Shown here: positions 23,416-35,926 of the stretch, one piece after another | How the letters are laid out: every line of letters starts with the position of its first letter | Numbering within the stretch: the first letter of the stretch is position 1 | DNA from: Plantago elongata | Taxonomy: Eukaryota > Streptophyta > Magnoliopsida > Lamiales > Plantaginaceae | Length of the DNA stretch: 64,000 bases | Assembly (NCBI GenBank): GCA_036897095.1 | Contig: JAYMSP010000127.1 | Location: 1 to 64,000 of the forward strand | Reading direction: 5' to 3' | Program-made: the position numbers and the translations under genes | The notes under the pieces: generated by a model | Seen by the model: only the letters and a program-made list of their open reading frames with translations | The model's database searches: none | What the model was told of the DNA's origin: nothing

Positions 23416-25261
23416 CAACCTTTTATTTCGTCTGGTGTGGCTATATTTTAATCAAACATTTACAAACCATTAGTGTAGACTGATGAGAAAGTTCAGCACC
23501 CGTGATTAAAATCCAACAAAAATATTTACTCATACCTGCATCAAAAGAGATCACAATTCATTTCGCACTGTTTCAGGACGTATGATATTGTATTATCATC
23601 CTGTAGAGATAAAAATGACGGAGAATGAAAACGTATAAAAGCTAAAAGGAATATATAATACAAAACAAAAAAGTATAAAATAATAGAATTTACTTTTTAA
23701 GTATCATAAAAAGTATCTTCATTAACTAAACATTTTAAATTTTAACAGAATAATTAGGATATATAATTTAAAAAATATATATCACACCAACATTATATAC
23801 ATACATCCAAAGTTGTCATATAAAATGTATTTATATTGAACCTATACTCTTAGCGAGTGCTCTGGTGAAGCCATCAAAATTGTTTAGAAGAACAAAAAAA
23901 TATAACTTTCCGATCGGTTTAAATTTACATTGTATTAGTGTGAAATATTAGCGTAATTTTATTTGTAGTCACTAAACCAAATACATTACTAGATAAATTT
24001 TATATTATTGATGTACAATATCATTAAAAAAAAGTTAGAACTTCTTTTACAATTTAACAAAACGTTTATAAAACGCTAAACGTTTACTTGCTATAATGTG
24101 TGTGTGAGCAGTGAGCACATGTATCCTAATTTTAACCATCAGTAAGGTTTATTTATTTACGTTTCTTGTATTTTTTAACTAAACTTCTTGTTCCGGGATG
24201 CGGGTCAAGATAATAGTACAATTTAGAAAAAAAATATATTCCATTTATTTATACCTTCGTCTCACATAATTTCACATATAACAAATAATTAAAATTAGTT
24301 TCACATTAAAATTATATATTTTGCACATTTAAATACAAACTTAAAATAATTTTAGTATTTATTTTAATTTTGTACCTAAATTTGTGCGTGAATCCTAATA
24401 TATGAAGTTAGTTGGCACGAATACATAATTTATATATGAAAATATATACTAAGAAGTTTCTAATATAAAATTGAAAAGTTTGAGAACTTAACATTGATCT
24501 AAAATAAATTGGTGAGGGGGTAAAAATAAATTAATTTGTGGGTATAGTGAAAATCATACCTGTATATATATGGGAAAACTGGCACCGTTGCACCTTTACC
24601 ACGGCGAGTCCCACTATATCACTATTTATCGTGTATTAAAGTTTAAACCGTTATAATTGTATTTAAACTGACTCCAAATAATATATCGTATATATTGTAC
24701 CAACGTATTTAAATTACTCAATGGGATAACTGCGGACCAACTTCACCAAAAACATCCGTTGGTCCTCCTAATCCTTCGACGATGCAGATGATCGGAACTC
24801 ATACAATGTTAATTTTGAATTGGTTGATAGTTTCAGTCAAAAATGTTTTTTTTTAAGAACTAAACTATAGTATTAAACTTTAATGATAGCACAAGTGCAA
24901 ATCATCCCAAACAATAAAGAAAGAGGTGGCAATAAAGGCAACTTGGGGAGATGTATTAGAAGACTTTAAACAAGAATCTAATATAAATAACAACACAGTA
25001 AAAGTGATTGACGGTCGTATAATCAGGTTATCTTTACATATTTGTGTTGTTGACAAAGTAAAATCATTATTTTGACTAAGTCCAATAGTCCATGGTCGTA
25101 TTCACACCGAGACACACAGTCCTACAGATGACTACATTATGAGACGACTCCCTTTTATAGTTTTTATTTTATAAAATAATCAACTGAAAATTTTGCGGAT
25201 CCTAGTATGCAAATGAGCTATTTTCTTATCGATTAAACATTTTATAATTAACACGATGAAC

Positions 25262-25375
25262 TTATTAGTATAGAATTTGAGTGACATGTTTCATTTGAAA
25301 TTGAAATCTTTATATATAAATTTTCAATTTGAATGGTGAGATGGTCACTCGAGCATTTTTACAAATAAGGATTAA
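25262..25375 (+). repeat. Short interspersed repeat, family B copy 2
   Basis: A match of about 114 bp to family B: 'catttgaaattgaaat', then 'ttttcaatttgaatgg' and 'gatggtcactcgagcat', ending in 'acaaataaggattaag'. It resembles copy 3 over its whole length. Confidence 0.55.
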
Positions 25376-26806
25376 GTTTGATTGAGGTAACCTACCATGA
25401 TAAATAATATTCGTAGCTTCCTAGGTGTCTGTCTAGTCTTAATAATTATTAAAATGACAAGGGTAAGGCAAGAAAATTGACAATTCGTTCGACCCAATTA
25501 ATACTACTCGATGCAATAATTGGAATTTTATCCATTTTAATACAGTGGTCCTCAAATTTGGTCACGCATTATTCAACTTAAATACTAGTAGTACTCTTGG
25601 CATAATTCATACTACATATTGTACTTGTGTTGCCCCATAAATAGCTTTTAAATTTAAAAAATTAATATATGAATTCATTAACTTGAGAAATCCTATAATC
25701 TTATTCTTAGAAAAATGACATTTAAAGTTTTAATTATTTATTTATATCATACTCTAAGTGATGAAACTTTTCTATCATACCCGTACTTCACCCCCATCCC
25801 ATTACTACATGTCATTATTTAAAATTTTTAAGCATACATAATTTTTACAATATTAATAAGTTCATTTCAAATGAATAAAAAATTACAATATTAATGTGCC
25901 ACAATTGATTTGCTCTTTCTTTACTTAGGAAAACACTCTATCCTTATTGTACAATATTTTTTTCTTTTAAACAATCAAATAATTTTATTAATAAGAGCAA
26001 AAAACACAAATAATGCTCTGAACGAAATAATTACAAACGAAAATCAAAAATCAAGTCCTAAAATTAAGACTAAAGTGTTATACAAATCAATCACAACCAA
26101 AATCAAAATAGGTGACGAAGGTTAAATTTTTTTAATTTTTAATATTACAATATAATTATTATTTTACGTTACTAAGGTTAAATGTGACCGTTGGTTTAGG
26201 AGCTGCATACTTAGTACTTACATTCTACCACATTATACATACGTACGTGTGTAAATGGCAATCTTGGCTAGCAAGCAAGATTACTCTTTAGAAATTAAGG
26301 GATCGCAAAAATATTCTCCAATATATTCTATGATTCTATCATTTTACTTTTCTACAATATTATGTCAGTCTCTTATTTTACTAAATATTCTTTGATTGTA
26401 GTATAATATTTTGATCCACCAAACGCCACTTCATTGTTTTCCACTTACTAAATTATGTGTTAGTCAACCAATGTAATGTGTCCTACTTAACAATTATATA
26501 AACTTCTACCACCGATTAATTAGTATCACGAATTAAAAACAACTCAAATGAACGAACGGTATTTAAAAAAATTTAACTTATTTTTGGTTATATGGACATG
26601 ATCATAACCTTTCATGGAGGTTTAGATACACAAATCGGCCTCTTAAAAAAACCAATAAATCAATTGTGTTCTAGAAGAACATCTTAATTTTACAGGTTAT
26701 GTCTAAGGAATTTTGTTAGTTGAAGTGTTGAAGAATAGTGTTGAGGTAAAATGGTGAACACTTCCCAAAATGAAAATCAATGGGTTAAGAGTAAAGAAAT
26801 GCCTTA

Positions 26807-26964
26807 GCGGCTGTTTCGATGAACATTTGAGTGTACATTTGGATGGATTTTGGTGAAAATTATGTTTGAATGAATATTTGAGTGGAATATTTTAAATATA
26901 TTTTAGGTCAAATCATTGTTCATCGAGTCAAATGAAATAATTAAATCGCCATTCAAACACCCCC
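26807..26964. mobile_element. MITE-like element, family A copy 2
   Basis: About 158 bp, beginning gcggctgtttcgatg and ending cattcaaacacccc, in reverse orientation to copies 1, 3 and 4 (it reads 'caaatcattgttcatcgag'). It is flanked by TTA on the left and TAA on the right. It is non-coding and AT-rich, and the long internal complementarity would fold into a hairpin. Confidence 0.6.
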
Positions 26965-27424
26965 TAAACTACACACAGAATCTTCTTCATTAAGCAAGAA
27001 ATATATTAGCATGAAATTAATTAATAATTAACAAGACAGGTCAACAGATTTACACATGTACAAATTGCAGAATATAGTGCTTAGTTGTAAATCTGTTAAG
27101 AATAATATCTAAAAAGTACCTGGGCAGATCTTTTTCCAGTATTTGTTTATATACTATTTGGATTTAGTAGCAATATTAAAAGTATATTATAACTGGTCTT
27201 CTGGAAGTTAAGTTTATCTTCCTTCCATCTCTGTCATTTTAGGAGCCTAGCACATTCTGTCATTTCATTTTGCAAAGCAGCAGGGCAAAGCCTCTGAATC
27301 CCTTCCTAGGAGTGAAATCAAAGTGCACGAACAAATATATCACTACAGGGAGATGTACACAGAAAAATGAAGTAATTTTGGCATACAAGTAATGTTTCGA
27401 GATTTTAACATATAAGAGATTGAT

Positions 27425-27532
27425 TGATATATAATTTGAATGTAATTTTTCAACTGAAATTAAATTCTTTTACACAAAATGTTCGATTTGAGTGGAGATA
27501 TGACCACTAACGTTATAACGAATAGGGCCTAA
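27425..27532 (+). repeat. Short interspersed repeat, family B copy 3
   Basis: A segment of about 108 bp with 'caactgaaattaaatt', 'gttcgatttgagtgg', 'agatatgaccactaacg' and the terminal 'ataacgaatagggcc'. This copy best preserves the right end of the family. It lies about 400 bp beyond the 3' end of the TRP gene. Confidence 0.55.
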
Positions 27533-27935
27533 GTATTTGAGCTGGATGATACCAAAAAGGCAGAAATGATACACAAAAATAATTATAAGCAGATTTATTC
27601 ATTGTACAAACAATTCTGTTCCAAGTTGTCAAAAACACTGAAAATGGTTACAAACAAATGTACTACAAAAAGCACTGTAATGGTACCCCAACCCAACAAC
27701 TGGGAGAACCAAACCACCTAAAACGACCTTCTATGGCTTCAATCAAGAAGTCTGTCAGCAATCAGCAAACCAAGCAAGCTCTTATTCTATCACCCCTTTA
27801 CAGCGCCAGTCCAGTAACTGGGACAGTACGCAACCTACTACAATAAATATTATTTTACATCCTTTCGACAACTTTTTACATGGTATATTAATCACATACA
27901 ATTATTATTACTAACTAACGTCTGCTTGCACTTGT

Positions 27936-30900
27936 TCAGAGGAGAAGGCAGGTATCAGGCTGGGACTTGAGTTGCTGTTTTGCTTGCTGTTGGGACCAGT
28001 AAGCATGGGCAGCCAATACCCGGTCCAGGAGTTCTTGTGGAACAGGTTCGCCACGTCTTTGTTGAGGTGAAATTCTTGCAGTGTGGACAAGTGTTTTCCA
28101 CTTATCCTGAAACAAAACTCAAGTCATATAACAGCACAGAAGAGCAATACCAACATAATCAAAAGTTCTGGCTTACAAGTTCCAAGCAAGGCCAAATCAC
28201 AGTACTGCTTCGGCTAACTTCCAATACGTGCAGGAAGTATAAAATCTTGCCAAATGATAAAGCAAAGAAAGACTGTAGTTCTGTACCTTCAAATCAACAT
28301 AAGTTCTGTGTTTTGCATTATCAAAAGCTCTCAGTTTAACATCACGCCATCTGCAGTATAAGAAAGATTGATGAAGATGATTAGACAGTAATTTAAATGG
28401 ACCAACTCTCAATGCATAGAAGTTTACACACACAACATTTAATCTTCCTATAAGCCAAATTTCATATTGCTGTTGAACAAAGTTCAAAAGCTTCAGCCAG
28501 GAGCACCAAGCCATTCTCATACTAAAATGCACTTAATAATATCAATAGTAAACTGGCAATGATATTAAATGCAACAGCGAAAAAGAAAGAGTTTAAAAAA
28601 TAATTGGACTTCTGAAAGTAAATTTAATTAGTTAGAAAGGCGAATATAGGTTCACGAAATATACCTTCCTGTTCCGAGCTTCTCAACAGCCTGAACCAGA
28701 GCTTCTACTTCAGCAACAGCAAAAGGTCTACGAATCCGACGCTGTGCAGATTCAGATCGCTTAGATTTCCGCATAGGAACTACAGCCAGTGCATCTGGTT
28801 TCACTGTAGTTACAGGAACCAGTGCCCTCGATTCTGAGGCAGTTTTATGTAGTGACATATCATGACACGAAGCAGCTGAATCGTGATCACTTTCCAGGAA
28901 ATTGTTAAAATTAGTTCCAGAATAATTTGGTGGAGCATCCGCAACCCCATGCTGAACACCATTCCAAGTAATGCTCGGAGCAGGAGGGTACCTAACAATA
29001 CGGCAGGGTAAATTAAATAGTTTAAAAATGAGGAAAGTCGACTGGAACTTATCTTCAAGTAAATTGAGTAATACCTTGACAGAGGTCGTGGACTATCATG
29101 CAGGAGTTGAACTGGTCGATCCTCAGGACCCACTTGTAATGGGCCTTGAACAGGGCTGGGCTCCAGAGCAAAACCGAGGGTTTCCATCTTGTTGTCATTA
29201 GAAATTCCAGTTTGCAATAACGTTTTGCTATCATCTCTAACCTTTTTACCCTGAAGAATTACTCCAACACGAAGACCACCACCAAGAACTGCATTCACTG
29301 CTTCCATAACAGTTCTCTGCGAAATATCGAAGAGACTGATAATGTCATAAATTGCTGAATGGATAAAAACACTTCATCAAACGCTGAAGATATCACACTA
29401 AACGCCAGTGAGAAGGCAATATATATTGTAGTAATCAAATATGAAATTTTATTGGATTTGAAACAATAATCTTGTAGACTTGTACAAGTATGAAAACAAT
29501 AATAACAGCGAAAATTTAAAGGCTTCATTTGCATACCTTGAGAGAACCAACAGTTGCGCTTTCTGGTAGCTCAATGAACAGCTCCGGGACCCTAAATGAC
29601 TTGATCTTAAGCTTTACTGAATCAGATAAAAGAATATACAAATCCACCGTAAGAATCTCTTGGGTACCTTTGTGATTAAAATACAAATCCACTGGCCTAA
29701 GTAAACACGATGCTGATGAAAAATTCTGTACCTTTGTGATTACAAGAGGGAAAGGATGTGCTTTCACCCCTGGCAGGCGCTGGAGTTGGGTTAACTGCAA
29801 TTTTGTTTGACATGAATCAACTTTAGTATCCATTATCCAAATCAACATATGCAGCATCATAATACAAGAAATTACCTCCTGGATGTACTGGACCAGAACA
29901 TTGCACACCTCCCTTGCTGCCATTTTCATGAATGCTACAGATTCCATCACTGCCTTCATCAGAGTTAGACAACGAGCTAAACTCATAAAGCTTCCTCTTT
30001 TTAAAAGGATAATCCCTAATAGATCTCTGGCGCTTTAAACTATCCTTCCTGTCAAGGTAATTACATTTTTCCGTATCTGAAGAAATATCAGACATATGAA
30101 CTAATGAATGTATGTTCTACAGGAATGCTGGATCATATAAAAAACAAGGATAGGAACTCACCAGCATTATAATGATCGTCATCCTTAGAGTTAGAAATTC
30201 CTTTACAATGCTTAGATGCCAATGTCTTCTTAAATCTACGATCTCCAACACGTTGAGGTGGCCTAAAAGCTTCGTTTCTGGTGCCATTTTCTTTGCACTC
30301 AGATGACTTTTCGCCATTATCTCTATTTACTAACTTTACATTTTCTTGATAATGAACGGGGAAAGAACCACGGGGAGAGTGGTCACCAAAAAGGGGAAAC
30401 TTAACACTATTAACTACACTAGCTGCGGTGGAAGGTTTTCGGTTCCAGACCTCCGCATTCTTCGAACTACACATGTCACCTCTATCACCTATTAACAAAT
30501 TAAAATCATTACCAAAATCCATTGTTACGTATTTCCTCTCCTCCACTTCGGATCCACATTTAGGAGGTTCTTTAAAACCTGGAGATTCCACATTCTTTGT
30601 GGGCGAAACAATTCCTATTCGAAGCTTGCAGTCGTCATTCAAGAAATCCACTGCAGAACTGACTTTCTCTGAGCCATACGAAGTAGTTATATCAGAAGCA
30701 CCATTTTGCATGAAAGGAAGCTCATTCAAACAAAACTTTGAACTGGGAGCCTCTGAGACTAGGTCTGTGAGTATAAATTTCCTTTCGTGGCAAGAACTTC
30801 CTTCAACAGGCTTATCTTCTTCATTTTCTTCTTTGAACATTGGATCTTCCACAACAGATGGCTGCTCCTTTCCCGAAGATGTGTCCAAAGATGGTGGAGA

Positions 30901-31164
30901 ATGTTCGCCTTCCGACAATAACTTTCCGGCTACAGTTGCCAACAAATCAAATGCACAAACTTGTTGGCTAGCAGATCTGCACCTCCTCTGAAAAAAATTA
31001 TAAGTAAACAAACAAAGGTAAGTTTTTGGAACCAAATCCATAAAGGCAAAAACAATTATAGTGCTGAGAGAGTTTGTGATTACCCTGGCTGATCGAGCAG
31101 CTCGGGGTATATGAGGTGCATCGTAACCATGAAATCCGTAGTCTAATCTCTTCTGTAGCGCCAT
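27936..31164 (-). CDS. TRP1: Telomere-repeat-binding protein (TRP1-like, ubiquitin-like plus telobox Myb)
   Basis: Nine coding exons read in frame on the minus strand: 31164-31084, 30987-30162, 30076-29876, 29794-29732, 29616-29537, 29316-29075, 28991-28665, 28350-28287 and 28106-27936. The product is 684 aa, normal for plant TRP/TRFL proteins. The start is the family signature LQKRLDYGFHGYDAPHIPRA, followed by VCAFDLLATVAGKLL and, near residue 330, DYPFKKRKLY. Residues about 390-470 form the ubiquitin-like domain (VKLKIKSFRVPELFIELP, ILQGKKVRDDSKTLLQTGI). Residues about 577-660 are the plant telobox Myb with its C-terminal extension: RRPFAVAEVEALVQAVEKLG, then WRDVKLRAF and VDLKDKWKTLVHTARIS. 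Such proteins bind duplex TTTAGGG repeats and help set telomere length in the nucleus. A non-coding first exon is suggested by a donor near 31853 and an acceptor near 31243. All hallmark motifs are intact. Confidence 0.93.
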
Positions 31165-32640
31165 GAATCGGGAACCATTCCCAAAACCTTAATATACTTT
31201 AAACAAAATATCTCTCTAGCAATATAAACTGACAAGACCTACTGCAAAACATCAAATATGTAATCAGAATCTGTAAAACATCGGAGCAATCCTTGCCACA
31301 AAACCAAATTAAAAACAACGATATACTCACATCTCTCTACATTTCTTAGGCACTGAGTACCAATCAACATTTCTTAGGCACTAAGTACAAATCAGATCAT
31401 ACAAGTCAAAAAATATGAAATTTTAAGAGAACTTGAACATATCGAAGCAAATTGATTATCAGAAAAGACCAAAGAATGGCATTCGACAATCAGACTTCAT
31501 CACATAATAACCCATCAAGATACATTCACTCTTAACTACCAGGATCGGAGATCAATTATGCCATCTCTCAACACATTAAGGACACTCAAGTTCCTACTTT
31601 TCAGAAATCTAGAAAGACATAATTCTGAACCTTAAAAACATCTTTTTGAAAGAAAAATAATTAGTACTTTCCATGAAAATATCCCAATTTATTATCTCCC
31701 AAAACTCAAAAAAAAAAAACCATTAAAAAGAAAAGGACAGAGATAACCCAAGATTCAATGATCTTTTGTATTACCAGGCAGTAATAGCAAAGGCACAAGG
31801 AAAAGGTTAAAATACAGTTGAAAGCCGGAGAAGAGTAGAATTATGATCATACCTCTAAACCTTGAAAATTTTCAAACTTTGTTCAACCCCATAATCATTT
31901 CAATCAAAATTGAAGTAACACCACCAAGATCAGAATCCTCCTCCCATCCAACAAAAATCCTCAACCCATTTTCATGACACTCCCTAAACAAAAATGAAGA
32001 CCAACCGAACAAACAGAAATAAGTAAAGAACCTATGATGAGAATTGAGAAGAAAGAAAAGGCCAAACAAAAACCCTGTGAAAACTCACACACCGAATACA
32101 ATTGAATTGAGCATGGCTTAAACCCCAAAGCGAAACTCTTATACCATTGACCTCTGCAACCGGTTAACCGGCAACAACAAGTTGATGTCCTAAAGACCTG
32201 TTCCTTTGTTGAACATGGATGGTCGCCACGTGGAAGTGAGATGTAAATCCAGTGGTTTTCCAAAGATGTGACATCGACAAAAACGTTGGGTCATCAAGGG
32301 AATTTTATTAAGGTTTTCATCATCAATCACTTGTTGTTCATACTAAACAATTTGTAAGGTTATTAGTTTCCCGGGAGTTTTGTTTGCTTCAACCATTCGC
32401 ATCCTACCTTTCTGCCCAACAAACTTTCTCTAATTTTAGCCTTAAAACTCATGTTTTGCTTCTTATTTAACTAAAACTTTGCTAAAACACACACCTGATT
32501 CTCACTCCTAATCAGGTAATAAATAATCAATTATTGCTAATTACTAACAACGGCGTGTGTACTTCTTTTAAATATTGAAAATTTATCCAAAACCCTGTAA
32601 TAAGTCTTCTTTATTCCTCACTGTTAATTTTTTTTCACCT
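31165..32640 (-). promoter_or_regulatory. 5' UTR and upstream region of the TRP gene
   Basis: No coding region is supported. On the minus strand a donor (AGAG then GTATGATC, near 31853) and an acceptor (gatgttttgcag, near 31243) suggest a 5' UTR intron of about 600 bp, so transcription probably starts near 32.0-32.2 kb. The remainder is spacer. Confidence 0.45.
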
Positions 32641-32662
32641 GCATTTTAATAGGAGTCCGTTC

Positions 32663-32890
32663 AATAGTATTTAACATTAAAAAAACTGCCAAATAAAATG
32701 CGTCCCATGTCAAAATATCACAAGTACCTCCCTGCCCCGGGCCATCGTAGGAAAAACTGTAACCAAAATCCTTTTTATCGCCATCGGGCATTAACTTGGA
32801 ACCGCGTACATCTAACGCACCTTTTACTAAGATCAATGTAGTTGTATGTAAATCGAGAGCAATAGCATGATGAACCAAAAAGTCTTCGAA
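32663..32890 (-). pseudogene. Plastid-derived psaB fragment (NUPT)
   Basis: About 228 bp translate on the minus strand into a near-match to an internal part of PsaB, the photosystem I P700 apoprotein: [20 protein letters not shown], then [23 protein letters not shown] and [15 protein letters not shown]. PsaB is about 734 aa and chloroplast-encoded, so this is a piece of about 75 residues with no start and no neighbouring plastid sequence. It has several amino acid changes, plus two extra codons after MPD. The surrounding DNA is ordinary nuclear spacer. It is best read as an old plastid DNA insertion with no function. A mitochondrial route for the plastid piece cannot be excluded. Confidence 0.88.
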
Positions 32891-33191
32891 CCTATTGTTA
32901 AGAATAATGAATAGCATATTGTAGAAAGTTTTAGTACTGCAATTTTAAAACTAATGTCATGCTTTGAGAAAATTATCTACATTACACGTTTTTGAATTTT
33001 CTATATCAATTTACTTCAAATGATCTCATGGATGTAACTTAACTTCCAAAAGATTATTGCATATGTTATACCGGTCCTCAGGCTTCCGGAGCAAGTCCAG
33101 ATCAAGCGATTCTAACATGACCATATAGTACCTATGCGAATTCTTAAACCGGTGCAAAAACCTTTTTTTTTATCGAATATAGGATTAGGTT

Positions 33192-33763
33192 TGTAATGAC
33201 CGAGATCCGGGCCGAATATTTTAATAATATTTCGAGTATAGTTCGTGACGAATTAGTAAATAAGTTCACCAACGAGTAGGTGAATTAAAAATAAGGTGAA
33301 ATTAGAAATTAAACGCCGAGCATTTGCCAGTTAATTTCGAATAAGCGTTAAATTAGTATTTGATATTTAATTAATAAAATAATAAAAATGATAAAATAAA
33401 AAATATTTATTTAAAATTTTATACGGCTTTAGTTCGTCTTAAATATCTCCCGGGAGTCGATTTTATAATTTTTCGAAATTTAATTACGAGCCGTTTGGAG
33501 TCCATAAGAAACCATGTATATACTTTTGCGTAATACCTAGTATACCCCTATACTTATCTCCTTCTCCCCAAACCAAAACCGACTCACTGCAGCTTCTTTA
33601 TCTTCTCCATTCCTTCACGCTCACCGCCTCTCTCCCTTTTTCCGATTTCCCCCTTCCATCATCGCCTCGTTTCACCGCTTAATCCCCATCGCCACCGCTC
33701 GATCTCCACCATCCTCTACCGTCACAATGCGGTCCCGAGGCGTGACAAAGTTGGTATCAGAGC
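33192..33763 (+). mobile_element. LTR-retrotransposon remnant: one LTR plus primer-binding site
   Basis: A terminal repeat of about 556 bp (33192-33747) begins TGTAATGACC and ends GTGACA, with the TG...CA ends usual for LTRs. Four bases later lies tggtatcagagc (33752-33763), the primer-binding site complementary to initiator Met tRNA in many plant elements. The 'TGTAA...' start and '...GTGACA' end resemble chromovirus-type Ty3/Gypsy LTRs (Tekay-like), but this is inferred without coding sequence. The internal region and the second LTR are not seen, so this is a broken fossil. It has no partner LTR for dating and is probably not recent. Confidence 0.7.
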
Positions 33764-35242
33764 ACTAGGTTTACGGTATGCCTAGTTACAGGAACATATC
33801 CCTGCTCTGAGTAGTATGTCTGGTATCAGCATTAGAGTGTTTTTTGACAATAATATGGTTGATGTGTATATAAACTATAAACATAAAAGTGAAAAAGGAA
33901 GAAATAGACAGAGCGTTTTTTGACAATCAATTAAAATTTTAAAAATTATGTTCAAATACGTGTATTTAATCACATTTTATTGATTTAATGTGATGCCAAA
34001 CATGATTCATCATTGTAATATTAAGACAATATGATTTTTTATGATAGTTAAAGACGTATATTTTTCTAAAATCATGTGTATGTTGAATCATGAGTGGACT
34101 TGGGAGTTGGGACTTAAGCCGCATAAATATTTGTTAGTTCTCAATACCTAAGTGACAGAGGTGTATCGATTTAATCCCTCCACTGCCAACATAAATTTTC
34201 AACGGTTGAATAGTTTTTAAATTTTAAGTATAGAATATTCTAAATTTTACAACATACAACTATATTATGAAAGTGATTGATTGTTATTATATTATTTCAT
34301 TTTAGTTCATTTGTTTTTTGAAAATTATTTTATACTCCATATATCTTTTTTGTATCTTTATACTACGATCTTTTGAATTTCACAAAAGATTTTATAGATT
34401 TTCAAATAAAAACCTGAATAAATTGAAAAGCGAGATGTATTTGACTAATTAAGTTGAAAATTGGAGTAAGATTTTGAACTCCAACTTTCATCCCAATTTG
34501 ATCGGAAGATTGAACGGAATGCTTTCTTAGCATCTAAATTATACAATATATCCTTAATCGTGTATTTAAAATTGCACCATCCCTCATTGATGTGTCACAC
34601 GAGAAGAAAACGGCTGGCCGAGTGAGTATTTTATGCATATAAAATTAGTAGTAATCTTATTTGCAATTTAATTAGTTAATTAATCCAGCAGTGTTAGGCT
34701 CGGTACTAAGGATGAAGTAGACGTTTAGAAAGGGTGATAACTTTGTTGAACAGCTAATTTATCCATCTGTCTAGGTTGTTCTTCATACTTATCATCTGGC
34801 ATGTGGACGAATAGATTGTGAATCTAATGCGTACATTTTACTACATTGTATAAATTTACATTTAATTTTTACGTCAAATTTTAAACATTTATCTCATTAC
34901 TCTTTCATTATCCATTAATTTCCATTACTACTTTAAACGGATTATGCACTTAAGGTGGATACATTTCGTAGTAAGAGGTTACGGGTTCGATTATTCAAAA
35001 TGAGTAATTTTACTCTTTGTATAGAGAATGATGATTTGAGTCTAGCGAATGTATTGATGATAAATTTGGGCATGTCCAATTATATAATTGTAATATTCTA
35101 TCTTAAAAGAAAAAAGACCCGTAAATAAATAGACGATCTTTACATGTTCAGTCGAATTTTAATGAGTTTGTCATATTGTGTGTTTACTGAGAAAGGAGAA
35201 GACTGTAAAATTTGAGTAAGCAAAGTGTACCAAATTAAATTT

Positions 35243-35365
35243 AGGGACGGTTTGTCATACCGCTAGAGTGTCCATCTCCATTCAAATCGAATATTTTGTA
35301 CACGAAAATTTTAATTTCAATTGGAAAAGAACCACTTAAATTCTATTCAAATCAGTCCATTACTC
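35243..35365 (-). repeat. Short interspersed repeat, family B copy 4 (reverse)
   Basis: About 120 bp in the opposite orientation to the other copies: 'gtgtccatctccattcaaat', then 'cgaatattttgtacac' and 'ttaatttcaattgg'. Its reverse complement follows copy 3 closely. The start 'gggacggtttgtcata' probably marks the true end of the element. Confidence 0.5.
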
Positions 35366-35815
35366 ATTTGATTCAGTTGTAATTTTTGAAATTTTTGGCA
35401 CACTAAAACCGATGATATTTCAAACTCATCCGTCTTTCAATAATGCAATACTACTATTGTATTATGGTTAAGTTATGCTTTTCAAAAAAGTTGCATTTTG
35501 AGAATGACGCTTGTGGGGACTCATTCTATCATATGATATGTGTAGTGTGTGGAAGAGATAGGAACTATAGTATTAATATATTTGATTGGATAAATTGTGG
35601 TATTAAATCCTGAAAGTGACTCCCTAAAGCTCAACCACTGGGAGACATATCTTTAAAGAATTTGACTTATGAGACTCACATGGTTTGGATTCGATGTGTT
35701 TATTATTGATCATGGGTTTGCATAGATGAGGCAATAAGTAGAGATGGAGAAACTATGAATTCGATCTATGCTAGTGCTACAATATTGTAATGTGTAGTTA
35801 TGTAGTACGCATAAC

Positions 35816-35926
35816 GTGTTTGGATGGGAATTTGAATACCCCCAATTTAACTCGATGAACATTGATTTGACCTAATATACACTTAAAATACTCCACTCAA
35901 ATATCCATCCAAACACAATTTTCACG
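35816..35926. mobile_element. MITE-like element, family A copy 3 (truncated)
   Basis: It begins gtgtttggatggg and carries the family core 'ctcgatgaacattgatttg', then 'acctaatatacacttaaaata' in two adjoining pieces and 'atccatccaaacacaatttt'. Compared with copy 4 it stops short of the right inverted repeat. Confidence 0.55.

Larger units (their letters stand above)
21700..27900. other. AT-rich spacer between GRAS copy 4 and the TRP gene
   Basis: No gene is supported over about 6.2 kb. It holds a diverged tandem repeat at 23266-23415, family B repeats near 25.3 and 27.4 kb and a family A MITE at 26807-26964. Open frames are short and without recognisable domains. No thymidylate kinase sequence (P-loop GLDRSGKST type) was seen, although such a gene lies between the orthologues in Arabidopsis. 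Confidence 0.5.

Noticed and set aside
30428-30991. A 187-residue frame antisense to TRP exon 2
   Set aside because: The TRP exon has family motifs on the other strand, and this frame has none.
32624-32917. A functional psaB-like gene
   Set aside because: It covers only about a tenth of PsaB, has no start or plastid context, and contains substitutions and an insertion.
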